From positions 1-61,424 of the forward strand of contig CAZAZF010000011.1 of assembly GCA_964489555.1 (NCBI GenBank): 61,424 bases of DNA, written 5' to 3'. The DNA comes from JAAZGD01 sp964489555. Lineage in GTDB: Bacteria; Bacillota; Clostridia; Peptostreptococcales; Anaerovoracaceae. The stretch's first letter is position 1; every line of letters begins with the position of its first letter. This document shows positions 50,484 through 58,844 of this stretch, in pieces. Under the pieces are notes generated by a model. That model was given only the letters and a program-made list of their open reading frames with translations, was not told the DNA's origin and did not search any database. The position numbers and the translations under genes were made by a program.

Positions 50484-52841
50484 ATGAAAAAAGGCTATGT
50501 GGCATCGGAGTTAAAAAAATTAATCGAAGAGAGAATCAAATGGGACTATGGAAAAATTACGGATAAAGCCTCTCTTCGACAGGTCTATAAATCTACATGT
50601 CGCGTGGTTCGAGACATTATGGCCGATATGTACGCAAAAGCGGATGGGCAAAGGAAGAATGGGGAAAAAGAAGTGTATTACATGTCCATGGAGTTCTTAC
50701 CGGGAGCTTCTTTACATAACCATTCTTATAATTTGGGTTTTGAAAAATCATTGCGGGAAGCTATCTACCAGCTAGGGTTTGACTTGGAAGAGCTGTATAC
50801 CATGGAACCGGATGCGGGGCTTGGAAACGGCGGACTGGGTCGTTTGGCCAGCTGTTATCTGGACGCCATGTCCACACAAGGAATTCAAGGCCACGGCATG
50901 TCAATTTGCTATGAATACGGTATTTTTAAACAAGTCATATCCGAAAACAGACAAAAGGAAGAACCGGATCTCTGGATGGACCTGGGGGATTGTTGGCTGG
51001 TTAAATACAGAGAAGAGGCTGAAATTGTCAAAATTGGAAATCGAAGGGTTTTGGCTATACCTCATGATATGTATATACCGGGGTATCAAAGTTCCACCAT
51101 CAATAGTTTGCGTCTTTGGGAGGCCACTTCTCCAAAGGTGATTGAAATGGAGCTTTTTTCAGAAGGAAAGTATCTGGAATCTATGGAAGAACGACATCAA
51201 ATCGAAGTGATTTCCAAGATTTTATATCCGGAAGACACTCATACCCAAGGAAAAATATTGAGATTAAGCCAACAATACTTTTTTGTGTCTGCATCCATGC
51301 AATCCATGATACGAAAGCATTATGCCCGATATGGCACTCTTCACAATTTGGCGGACAAGGTAGCTGTTCACATCAATGATACCCATCCATCCCTGGTGAT
51401 TCCTGAATTAATGCGAATTTTGACAGATGACTACGAAATGGATTGGGACTATGCCTGGGACTTGGTGGAAAAAACAGTAACCTATACCAACCACACGGTG
51501 ATGCCGGAAGCTTTGGAATCCTGGGATCAAGAATTATTCAATGGGCTGCTTCCCAGAATTGGCGAAATCATTTCCGGAATTGACCAACGATTTCGACGCA
51601 AAATTCACAAAGCCTGGATTCAAAATGATGTGCCCGATGATTTATTTATTATACGGGACGGTAAAATATTCATGGCAAATCTATGTGTTTTGGCGGCTCA
51701 CAAGGTAAATGGAGTCTCCCAGTTGCACAGCAATATTATTAAAAAGGAACTTTTTCCCGGCTTCAGCCAACTGTATCCAAGCAAATTTACCAATGTAACA
51801 AATGGAATTTCTTATCGCAGATGGCTTTGTCAAGCCAACCCTGCATTAACGGAAATGATTCAGGACTTGATAGGTCCGGGTTTTTTACAAAATGCGGGAG
51901 AATTAGAAAAACTAATGGCTTTTACAGAAGATGACACCGTAAAATCCACTCTGGCTCAAATCAAAAGAGGGAACAAGCTGCGATTAGGGGAGTACATTCT
52001 GGAGAAGAATGGGATTTCTGTAGATCCGGATTCCATTTTTGATGTTCAGGCCAAAAGGCTTCATGAATACAAAAGACAGTTGTTAAATTTAATTCATATT
52101 ATTGACTTGTATCTTCGCATTAAAGAAAATCCCAACGAAGACATTTATCCACGCACCTTTCTGTTCTCAGCCAAAGCCGCATCGGGATATTACATAGCAA
52201 AACAAATTATCAGTATGACCATCAACTTATCGGAAATGCTGGAAAAGGATCCTTGTGTGAAAGACCGCATAAAGGTGATTTTCTTAGAGAATTACTCGGT
52301 ATCCTTATCGGAAATTCTCATGCCTGCGGCGGAGGTTTCGGAACAGATTTCTCTGGCTGGAAAGGAAGCTTCCGGGACTGGAAATATGAAATTGATGATT
52401 AACGGAGCCCTTACTTTGGGAACGCTGGATGGAGCAAATGTGGAAATAAAAAACCGGGTAGGGGAAGAGAACATGTTCCTGTTCGGTTTGACCGCGGAAG
52501 AAGTGGAAGCTCTTCAGGTCGGTGGAGGATACAACCCCATATCTTATTTCATTGAACACCCGGATTTGGGAAGGATATTAGAATTTATTTCTTACGGAGT
52601 GAATGGAGTACTTTTTGGAGACCTTGTCAATGCATTAACTACCGGGTACAACGGGATGCCGGATCAATATTTTGTCACCAAGGATTTTCATGACTACAAA
52701 AGAGCTCAACAAGATCTTCAAGAGGTTTACCGGGACCCCAATCGATGGAATCGAATGTCTTTAATCAACATTGCCAAATCCGGCTTCTTTTCCGCGGATC
52801 GATCCATTCATACTTATTATAATACCATTTGGAATCGTTAA
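50484..52841 (+). CDS. glgP: Glycogen/alpha-glucan phosphorylase
   Basis: 785 residues. It releases glucose-1-phosphate from alpha-1,4-glucans with inorganic phosphate. The PLP-lysine region is EASGTGNMKLMINGALTLGT (Lys about 636), and the N-terminal YYMSMEFLPG and GLGNGGLGRLASCYLDAMST segments and the KRLHEYKRQLLN phosphate site are conserved. The open frame begins upstream at 50370, before the promoter's -10 box, so ATG 50484 (MKKGYVASELKKL) is taken. No glgBCDA genes adjoin it, so it may serve storage or maltodextrin use. Converges on the next minus-strand gene with only 15 bases between and no clear terminator. Confidence 0.93.
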   Translation: MKKGYVASELKKLIEERIKWDYGKITDKASLRQVYKSTCRVVRDIMADMYAKADGQRKNGEKEVYYMSMEFLPGASLHNHSYNLGFEKSLREAIYQLGFDLEELYTMEPDAGLGNGGLGRLASCYLDAMSTQGIQGHGMSICYEYGIFKQVISENRQKEEPDLWMDLGDCWLVKYREEAEIVKIGNRRVLAIPHDMYIPGYQSSTINSLRLWEATSPKVIEMELFSEGKYLESMEERHQIEVISKILYPEDTHTQGKILRLSQQYFFVSASMQSMIRKHYARYGTLHNLADKVAVHINDTHPSLVIPELMRILTDDYEMDWDYAWDLVEKTVTYTNHTVMPEALESWDQELFNGLLPRIGEIISGIDQRFRRKIHKAWIQNDVPDDLFIIRDGKIFMANLCVLAAHKVNGVSQLHSNIIKKELFPGFSQLYPSKFTNVTNGISYRRWLCQANPALTEMIQDLIGPGFLQNAGELEKLMAFTEDDTVKSTLAQIKRGNKLRLGEYILEKNGISVDPDSIFDVQAKRLHEYKRQLLNLIHIIDLYLRIKENPNEDIYPRTFLFSAKAASGYYIAKQIISMTINLSEMLEKDPCVKDRIKVIFLENYSVSLSEILMPAAEVSEQISLAGKEASGTGNMKLMINGALTLGTLDGANVEIKNRVGEENMFLFGLTAEEVEALQVGGGYNPISYFIEHPDLGRILEFISYGVNGVLFGDLVNALTTGYNGMPDQYFVTKDFHDYKRAQQDLQEVYRDPNRWNRMSLINIAKSGFFSADRSIHTYYNTIWNR

Positions 52842-52856
52842 ATTGAGAAGATCCCT

Positions 52857-54227
52857 TTAGAGCGCGGAGCTATGAAATTGATCCAAAAAGGAGGACAGAA
52901 CTTTCCATTGTTTTTCACAATTTTTCAGGTCCACCCCAAATGACACCATTTCCAAATGGGGGTTTCGTTGGTGATAGGTAACCAAGGAGGAAGTCATCAG
53001 TGTGCTTTTTGGTTGCTTTTTTGCCGTTTGCAAGAAGGTTTGAACCCAGGGGGATTCCGGGTTCTGTTGCCAACCCGGGTGCTCCTCTTTTAGGGTATGG
53101 TTCATTTCATTTAAATTACTGATTACTTCAAAATCCCGGCTCATTTCTTGAAAAACTTCCTGAGAATGGCTCCATAACAGAAGATTTGCCTGAAATCTAT
53201 TGTTATAAATCGATAAATCGGTGAGAAGTGACATGGCATCGTAATGGCTGTCATAACACCCATCAAATATGGTATAAAGAAAACTAATCATCCGATCTGA
53301 ATCTTCATGGGAAAAAACTTGAACCGGAAGCTCTGTTTCCAAAAGGGAAAGGGAAATTTCCGGATACGCTTTCAAATACTGCTTGTCTACCTGGTCCTTC
53401 AGATCACGAAAAAGGCGTTGCAAGGTACGAACATCATTTTGAGTGATAACCAGGATGGCACTTGAGCTAGAGTAGTAGGTGGAAACATCCATGGACAGTT
53501 CCGTATTTCCATTTAGTTCGGCAATCTCAAGAATCATGCCGTTGGATTTACATGTGGCCAGAAAATTTCCTAAAATCTTGATGGAGTTAGGTGGGGGTTG
53601 GCCCTCTTCAAAAGAGATGAATGAATTAAAACCTTCTAAAGAGATTTCGTAAGCAAACTTATATCCCGGGGCTTTGGTTTTTAAACTTCGGCTAATCATA
53701 CCATTCCAAAGGCCGGCTTCGGACAACAAAATCTCATCTGGAGTTTTCGTGTTTAATTTAATAAAAGGAAATTCTTTTAAATAATCTTTGCTTACTTTTT
53801 TTGCCCCAAAATGGTTTTGTGGAGCATACGGAACCAGAAGTAAACGCAGAGGCTCGGAAGAATCATAATTCCGCAAAAATGCCAAGGCAAAGGCAATGCT
53901 ACGTAAATCTTCCTGTCGGTTTTCCATACTGAATTCACACTCTATCGTCACCAAATCGCCTTTAGGGCCTTCTTTTGGAAGGCTTTCTATTACTACAGTG
54001 CCCTGGGAATTCCTTTCCACTGGAAGGCCGTTGGTTTGAGCCCATAAAAACAAATAATCTGAGATGTCGCTGACTTTTTCTATTTGCAGCAAGGCGTCTA
54101 CCATGGTCTCATATTCTGTAAAAACCTCCTGCTTAACATTGGTTTCTTCAGGTTTCAACAAGAAATCACACCCGGAAAGCAGGGTGATGGCAATCAATAG
54201 TATAAGAATTCGACAGGTTTTTTTCAT
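52857..54227 (-). CDS. Putative lipoprotein resembling a PepD/M20-type dipeptidase without metal ligands
   Basis: 456 residues. A lipobox LLSGC at Cys20 follows a hydrophobic signal, so it should be lipid-anchored outside the membrane. The body aligns by pattern with PepD aminoacyl-histidine dipeptidases: SDYLFLWAQTNGLPVERNSQGTVVIE (PepD: N-terminal cofactor strand), SIKILGNFLATC and the C-terminal HLEMVSFGVDLKNCEKQ. But the strand that should carry the HxDMV zinc site reads TIECEFSME, and the usual GHSG motif reads NSFISFEEGQ. It therefore looks like a catalytically dead relative, perhaps a binding protein. Homology is from memory and moderate; a novel lipoprotein is the alternative. AAGGAAG selects ATG 54227. 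Confidence 0.6.
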   Translation of the reverse strand: MKKTCRILILLIAITLLSGCDFLLKPEETNVKQEVFTEYETMVDALLQIEKVSDISDYLFLWAQTNGLPVERNSQGTVVIESLPKEGPKGDLVTIECEFSMENRQEDLRSIAFALAFLRNYDSSEPLRLLLVPYAPQNHFGAKKVSKDYLKEFPFIKLNTKTPDEILLSEAGLWNGMISRSLKTKAPGYKFAYEISLEGFNSFISFEEGQPPPNSIKILGNFLATCKSNGMILEIAELNGNTELSMDVSTYYSSSSAILVITQNDVRTLQRLFRDLKDQVDKQYLKAYPEISLSLLETELPVQVFSHEDSDRMISFLYTIFDGCYDSHYDAMSLLTDLSIYNNRFQANLLLWSHSQEVFQEMSRDFEVISNLNEMNHTLKEEHPGWQQNPESPWVQTFLQTAKKQPKSTLMTSSLVTYHQRNPHLEMVSFGVDLKNCEKQWKVLSSFLDQFHSSAL

Positions 54228-54257
54228 GGGGTATCTTCCTTTTTTATTCATGAACCT

Positions 54258-54266
54258 ATTATAACA
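54258..54266 (-). promoter_or_regulatory. Probable promoter of the lipoprotein gene
   Basis: On the minus strand TGTTATAAT (54266-54258): perfect -10 with extended TG. The -35 is weak (TTTTCA about 16 bases upstream). Confidence 0.6.
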
Positions 54267-54309
54267 AAATTAAGCTTCTTGAAAAGAGGGGATTATAATG
54301 AAAAAATGC

Positions 54310-54338
54310 TTGTAAAGGGATGGTATATTTGCTATAAT
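54310..54338 (+). promoter_or_regulatory. Promoter of rpmB
   Basis: TTGTAA (54310-54315), 17 bases, TATAAT (54333-54338). Initiation near 54345 leaves a leader of about 93 bases before ATG 54438. This leader contains GAAGGAGGTG but no obvious strong hairpin. Confidence 0.75.
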
Positions 54339-54437
54339 ATCGCTTGTTCGACATCCTCTTAAATAGGAGGTTGAAAAAAAGGTGTAAAAATACAAATATC
54401 AGCGAAAGCTTACGATATAGAGAAGGAGGTGCGGTAA

Positions 54438-54629
54438 ATGTCACGAAAATGCGAAGTGTGCGGAAAGGGTCAGGTTTCGGGAAATAATGTTTCTCACTCC
54501 AACCGACATACCCGACGAAAATGGAATGCAAATATTCAGTCGGTCAGAGTTGAAGAGAGCGGAACTGTTCGAAAAGCCAATGTGTGCACAAGATGCCTAC
54601 GTTCCGGAAAAGTAAACCGCGCCGTATAA
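54438..54629 (+). CDS. rpmB: 50S ribosomal protein L28
   Basis: 63 residues. CEVCGKGQVSGNNVSHSN and the C-terminal CTRCLRSGKV form the zinc-binding (C+) version of L28, with CxxC pairs at both ends. The remaining basic segment RHTRRKWNANIQSVRV is conserved. Strong GAAGGAGGTG site. Monocistronic, with its own promoter and terminator; upstream of the asp23-recG series as in many Bacillota. Confidence 0.95.
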   Translation: MSRKCEVCGKGQVSGNNVSHSNRHTRRKWNANIQSVRVEESGTVRKANVCTRCLRSGKVNRAV

Positions 54630-54634
54630 GTGTT

Positions 54635-54661
54635 AAAAAAACCTGCTATGCAGGTTTTTTT
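54635..54661. terminator. Terminator after rpmB
   Basis: AAAAAAACCTGC (54635-54646) pairs perfectly with GCAGGTTTTTTT (54650-54661) around TAT. Strong and symmetric. Confidence 0.94.
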
Positions 54662-54665
54662 ACTG

Positions 54666-54674
54666 TGCTATAAT
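54666..54674 (+). promoter_or_regulatory. Extended -10 promoter of the asp23–recG operon
   Basis: TGCTATAAT (54666-54674), perfect -10 with extended TG, five bases after the rpmB terminator; a -35 there would fall in the terminator stem and is not recognisable. Confidence 0.65.
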
Positions 54675-54715
54675 TGGTGTATCTTAATGTAATAGCAGGA
54701 AAGAGAGAAGAGTTC

Positions 54716-55117
54716 ATGCTGTATCGATTCGAGACAGAATACGGCACTATATCCATCGCCAAAGCAGTTATTACAAAAATCATCACGGAAGCGGTGGATC
54801 AGTTCGAAGGAAAGGTGTTCATTTCCAATTCAAAGGGAAAAGTGGTCCGCGGGCTGTTCTCGAAAATTGGATACTTTGATGATGCCAGTAACATCGAAAT
54901 CACCATGGGTGCATTGGGCCTGGATGTGCGTGTGTTTGTAGTTTTGCGCTTCGGAACCAGCATCGGGTTGGTTACCAATCAATTAATTGAACAAATTCAA
55001 ACCAACATCAAGGCTTTTACCTCCCTTGAACCCAATAGCGTAGCTATCGTCGTAGCAGGCACCTTGTCTCAGCAATTGACTCGACGGCACATTGAAGTGA
55101 AAAGGGAACATTCATGA
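54716..55117 (+). CDS. Asp23/Gls24 family (DUF322, YloU-like) protein
   Basis: 133 residues. The pattern FETEYGTISIAKAVITKIITEAV...GKVFISNSKGKVVRG...LDVRVFVVLRFGTSIGLVTNQLIEQIQTNIKAFTSLEPNSVAIVVAG is the Asp23 domain, found in small envelope-stress-associated proteins. ATG 54716 is used because the promoter lies at 54666-54674, inside the longer open frame from 54674. In most relatives a fakA (yloV) fatty-acid kinase gene follows; here recG starts directly with a four-base overlap. Confidence 0.85.
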   Translation: MLYRFETEYGTISIAKAVITKIITEAVDQFEGKVFISNSKGKVVRGLFSKIGYFDDASNIEITMGALGLDVRVFVVLRFGTSIGLVTNQLIEQIQTNIKAFTSLEPNSVAIVVAGTLSQQLTRRHIEVKREHS

Positions 55118-57165
55118 CCAGTCCAATCGACTCCGTATTAGTTTTAAAAGGAATTGGCCCTAAAAAAGCCGAGGCTCTTGGGAGGCTTAACATCCGAACC
55201 ATTCAGGATTTTTTATTTCATTTTCCAAGACAGTATCAAGATCGCCGTAAGATTACTGCTGTGGCAGCCCTGGAAAACGATATCCCAGCTTTAATTCGCG
55301 TTAAAATACTGAAAATTACAGGGGGAGAATATTTTTATGGGAAGAAAAAGCCCCTTCGCATTGTAGGTGAAGACCTTTCTGGTATTATTACTATTTTTTA
55401 TTTTCAAGCTCAATATTACCGCAATGCGTTCAAAGAAGGGGAGACATATTATTATTATGGTAAACCAAAGCTGGATGGAGAAAAATGGCTTATGTTTCAT
55501 CCAGATTATACCTCCTGCCAGGAACAAGAGAGCCGTGACACCAAAGGAGAGGGAATCCGTCCGATCTATCCGCTAACGGCCGGAATTAGTCAGTTGGAAA
55601 TGATTGGGTATCAAAGACAGGTGAGGACGTATCTTCCCTTGATCAGAGACCATTTACCGGAAGAAATACGAAAGAGGAATCGACTCTGCAGCCTGTCTTA
55701 TGCTTTGGAACACATTCATTTTCCCGAAAACGAAATCAAACTTAAAGAAGCCCGGTTTCGCCTTGTTTTTGACGAGTTATTTCTTCTGCAAACCGGCCTT
55801 TTGTTACGTGGTGCCGGCCATCGTCAATACCCCAAGTTACATAATTATGGTAAAAATTTATCGGTTGAGCCGTTATTGAAACGGTTGCCTTTTCAATTAA
55901 CCGGGGCACAGCGTAGGGTGTGGGCAGAAATTCAAGAATCTATGGAAGAAAGCCTTCCCATGAATCGGCTGGTGCAAGGTGATGTGGGCAGTGGCAAAAC
56001 CATATTGGCAGCCCTTGCGTTGTATAAAGCATCCCAAAGCGGTTTTCAGGGAGTTATGATGGCCCCTACAGAATTGTTAGCCCAACAGCATTATAACACC
56101 TTAAAAAGCCTGCTAGAGCCTCTGGGCGTTTCTATTCGCCTGCTCACCTCCTCGTTGCCACAGAGAGAAAAAAAAGAAATTGTTGAAGAGGTAAAATCCG
56201 GGATATGTTCCGTTTTGATTGGGACCCATGCCGTAATACAGCCCAGCGTCTTATTTCGAAATTTAACTTTGGTTATTACCGATGAACAACATCGATTTGG
56301 GGTGGATCAACGAATCCGGCTGATGGAAAAGGGCTATCGACCGGATACTCTGGTTATGACGGCCACTCCCATCCCCAGAACTTTGGCAGCCATTCTTTAT
56401 GGTGATTTAAATATTTCTGTTCTTGACGAACGGCCTCCGGGTCGTCAGAAAATCCTGACTGAAAAAATAAAAACAGAGGATGAACGAGAAAAAATGTACT
56501 TGCAAATACGCACTTTATTAGAGCAAGGTCAACAATGCTATGTGGTGACTCCACTAATAGAGGACTCAGAACAATTGGAAGAAGTTCGCTCAGCGGAAGA
56601 GGTTTACAAAGAACTCACCACTTTCTTGGCCCCACATACCTGTGCGTTACTTCATGGCAATATGAAAGGCGAGGAAAAGAACCGCATTATGACCTTGTTT
56701 AAAGAAGGCCTAGTGAAGGTTTTGATTTCAACCGTGGTAATCGAAGTAGGTATTCATGTGGAAAACGCCACCGTTATGGTTATTGAAAATGCGGAGAGAT
56801 TCGGGTTGGCCCAACTTCACCAGTTGAGGGGTCGTGTGGGAAGGGGAACCCACTGTAGCTATTGTTACCTAGTATCTTATCACAATCAGGACTATGCGAT
56901 GGAAAGATTAAATGTACTAACATCCTCTCAAGATGGATTTTATATCGCGGAAAAGGACTTGGAATTGCGAGGCCCAGGGGAAGCCTTTGGCACCAAACAA
57001 CATGGAGTTCCGGATTTGATGATTGCCGATTTAAGCAAACATCTTTCTATACTGGATATAGTAAAAACTGAATCAAACACCCTGCTTGAAGCAGATCCAC
57101 AACTTGCCAATCACCCATTATTGGCAAACCAAATTGAAAAGATGTTAGAACGTGTTTCTCGATAA
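55114..57165 (+). CDS. recG: ATP-dependent DNA helicase RecG
   Basis: 683 residues. An N-terminal wedge/OB domain (LVLKGIGPKKAEAL; FLFHFPRQYQDRR) is followed by SF2 helicase motifs: I GDVGSGKTI, Ia APTELLA, II DEQHRFG, III TATPIPRT, V/VI VIEVGIHVENATVMVIE and QLHQLRGRVGRG, and the C-terminal TRG motif region. RecG reverses stalled forks and processes junctions. Full length, overlapping asp23 by four bases (ATGA). rsmD follows 32 bases later. Confidence 0.95.
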   Translation: MTSPIDSVLVLKGIGPKKAEALGRLNIRTIQDFLFHFPRQYQDRRKITAVAALENDIPALIRVKILKITGGEYFYGKKKPLRIVGEDLSGIITIFYFQAQYYRNAFKEGETYYYYGKPKLDGEKWLMFHPDYTSCQEQESRDTKGEGIRPIYPLTAGISQLEMIGYQRQVRTYLPLIRDHLPEEIRKRNRLCSLSYALEHIHFPENEIKLKEARFRLVFDELFLLQTGLLLRGAGHRQYPKLHNYGKNLSVEPLLKRLPFQLTGAQRRVWAEIQESMEESLPMNRLVQGDVGSGKTILAALALYKASQSGFQGVMMAPTELLAQQHYNTLKSLLEPLGVSIRLLTSSLPQREKKEIVEEVKSGICSVLIGTHAVIQPSVLFRNLTLVITDEQHRFGVDQRIRLMEKGYRPDTLVMTATPIPRTLAAILYGDLNISVLDERPPGRQKILTEKIKTEDEREKMYLQIRTLLEQGQQCYVVTPLIEDSEQLEEVRSAEEVYKELTTFLAPHTCALLHGNMKGEEKNRIMTLFKEGLVKVLISTVVIEVGIHVENATVMVIENAERFGLAQLHQLRGRVGRGTHCSYCYLVSYHNQDYAMERLNVLTSSQDGFYIAEKDLELRGPGEAFGTKQHGVPDLMIADLSKHLSILDIVKTESNTLLEADPQLANHPLLANQIEKMLERVSR

Positions 57166-57197
57166 AAACCCCTATCAACTGAAAAGAGGACAGGAAT

Positions 57198-57761
57198 ATG
57201 CGAATTATTGCCGGAAAATTTGGAGGAAGAAAACTAACCTCGCCGAAAGATTATCAAATACGGCCTACTTCAGATCGAGTGAAAGAAGCCATATTCTCCA
57301 TGTTAGCAGACGCAGTAATGGACAGCCGGGTTTTGGATCTTTTTGCAGGAACCGGTGCACTGGGTTTGGAAGCCATAAGTCGAGGTGCGTCCCATTGTGT
57401 CTTTGTAGACAATAATAGAGATAGTTTACGATTGGTTCAAGAAAACATCCGGTGTCTTGGGGCTGAAAATGAAAGTAGGCTGATTTCGGGAGATTACCAA
57501 GTGGTTTTGAACCAATTGAAGGGGCCTTTTGATTTAATTTTCATGGATCCCCCGTATCGACACCATGAAATGGAAGAGATTCTAAATAGGATTCAAGAAA
57601 AATCCTTGCTAGCGCTCCACGGGCATATCATTATCGAACATAATCAGAAAGACAGGTTGCCGGAAAGAGCGGGGGAGTTTTTAACCGTAAAATCCAAGCG
57701 ATATGGCTCTACGCATATCACGATATATCAGCAGCATCGGAACTCTGAACTCCTTGATTAA
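57198..57761 (+). CDS. rsmD: 16S rRNA (guanine-966-N2)-methyltransferase RsmD
   Basis: 187 residues. N-terminal RIIAGKFGGRKLTSP, RPTSDRVKEAIFSML, SAM motif VLDLFAGTGALGLEAISRGA and catalytic DPPY motif FMDPPYRHHEM. It methylates G966 in the 30S head. Conserved recG–rsmD–coaD order. GAGGACAGGA upstream of the ATG. Its stop codon overlaps the -35 region of the coaD promoter. Confidence 0.94.
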   Translation: MRIIAGKFGGRKLTSPKDYQIRPTSDRVKEAIFSMLADAVMDSRVLDLFAGTGALGLEAISRGASHCVFVDNNRDSLRLVQENIRCLGAENESRLISGDYQVVLNQLKGPFDLIFMDPPYRHHEMEEILNRIQEKSLLALHGHIIIEHNQKDRLPERAGEFLTVKSKRYGSTHITIYQQHRNSELLD

Positions 57762-57783
57762 AACGAAGTTTCTATGATATAAT
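57754..57783 (+). promoter_or_regulatory. Promoter of coaD
   Basis: TTGATT (57754-57759), 18 bases, TATAAT (57778-57783) with extended TG at 57775-57776. Located over the rsmD stop codon. Confidence 0.68.
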
Positions 57784-57812
57784 ACACAGCAGACTATGAG
57801 GAGGAAATGCTT

Positions 57813-58295
57813 TTGAGTACAAACGCCTTGTATGCGGGTTCTTTTGATCCCATGACCTTTGGCCATCTGGATTTGATTGAACGAGCCGCAAAAATTCATG
57901 ACAACTTGGTAATCGGGGTAATCAGCAACCCGATGAAACAATCCTTTTTTACCAAAGAAGAGCGGGTTGCTATGATTAAAGAAGTCACACAACATTTGGA
58001 CAATGTGACGGTAGAAACCTTCACTGGCCTTCTTGCAGACTATGTCAACGAGAGAAGGTTCAATGTGGTAGTTCGCGGTCTTCGGGCCACTATGGATTTC
58101 GAGTACGAAATCCAAATGGCGCAAATGAATGCCAGGCTTTACAAAGGATGTGTGGAAACCATATTCCTGATGACCAAACCCAGTTTAAGTTTCTTAAGTT
58201 CGAGTATTGTAAAAGAAGTTCATAGTTTAAATGGCGATATCGAGGGGCTGGTCCCTGAGGTGGTCAAAATCGCATTGGATCGCAAGAAAAAATAA
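57813..58295 (+). CDS. coaD: Phosphopantetheine adenylyltransferase
   Basis: 160 residues. It makes dephospho-CoA from 4'-phosphopantetheine and ATP. The nucleotidyltransferase signature YAGSFDPMTFGHLDLIERA (T/HxGH type), VVRGLRATMDFEYEIQMAQMN and the C-terminal SLSFLSSSIVKEVHSLNGDI are typical. AGGAGG at 57799-57804 is too close to ATG 57807 (two bases) but ideally spaced (eight) for TTG 57813, which I prefer; the ATG adds only two residues. Confidence 0.93.
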   Translation: MSTNALYAGSFDPMTFGHLDLIERAAKIHDNLVIGVISNPMKQSFFTKEERVAMIKEVTQHLDNVTVETFTGLLADYVNERRFNVVVRGLRATMDFEYEIQMAQMNARLYKGCVETIFLMTKPSLSFLSSSIVKEVHSLNGDIEGLVPEVVKIALDRKKK

Positions 58296-58316
58296 CCATA
58301 TCAAGGGGGCTTAGCA

Positions 58317-58844
58317 ATGAAAGTTTTGGACCTTTTGGAAGAAATAGAAGAAGTGGTTGATACTGCAGCGGCCGTTCCTCTCACTGGCAAAATTATGGTG
58401 GATGCAGACGAAATCTTGGAAATTGTAAAGGAAATTCGAATCGAACTTCCGGATGAAATACAGCAAGCTCAATGGATTAAAGAAGAAAGAGAACGAATAC
58501 TTAGTGAAGCGAAACAAGAGTACGAGACGGTTTTAAAGGATGCAAGAAGACAAGCGGAAGCTTTGATTGAAAATGATGATATCACTGTGAAGGCCAAGCA
58601 GCGTGCAGAGGAAATTTTAACGGTAGCCCAAAATAATGTACGAGAATTAAAGATGTCCGCTTTCAACTACATTGATAGCATTCTATATAATTTTCAACAA
58701 AAAATGGACCAACTGAACGGTGAACATTTTATCAAGATGTTTGAAGACATTGAAACTACTTTTGGTAATATCAATGACACCTTGGGGGAAAATCGAAAAG
58801 AAATAGAAGAGTTGGCCCAAAAAACTCAGGCGGAACACGACTAA
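58317..58844 (+). CDS. Coiled-coil protein, F0-b / V-ATPase H-like, function unknown
   Basis: 175 residues with no membrane segment. After a short N-terminal helix (KVLDLLEEIEEVVDTAAAVPLTGKIMVDADEILEIVKEIR), a long charged coiled coil rich in A-E-K-R (about 55-120) and a C-terminal helix follow. Annotation pipelines often call it ATP synthase subunit B-like or vacuolar ATPase subunit H-like on coiled-coil similarity only. The VDADEILEIV segment is characteristic of proteins encoded just before the TmcAL gene in Clostridia. A DivIVA-like scaffold is another possibility. AAGGGGG site; the stop overlaps the next start. Confidence 0.6.
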   Translation: MKVLDLLEEIEEVVDTAAAVPLTGKIMVDADEILEIVKEIRIELPDEIQQAQWIKEERERILSEAKQEYETVLKDARRQAEALIENDDITVKAKQRAEEILTVAQNNVRELKMSAFNYIDSILYNFQQKMDQLNGEHFIKMFEDIETTFGNINDTLGENRKEIEELAQKTQAEHD

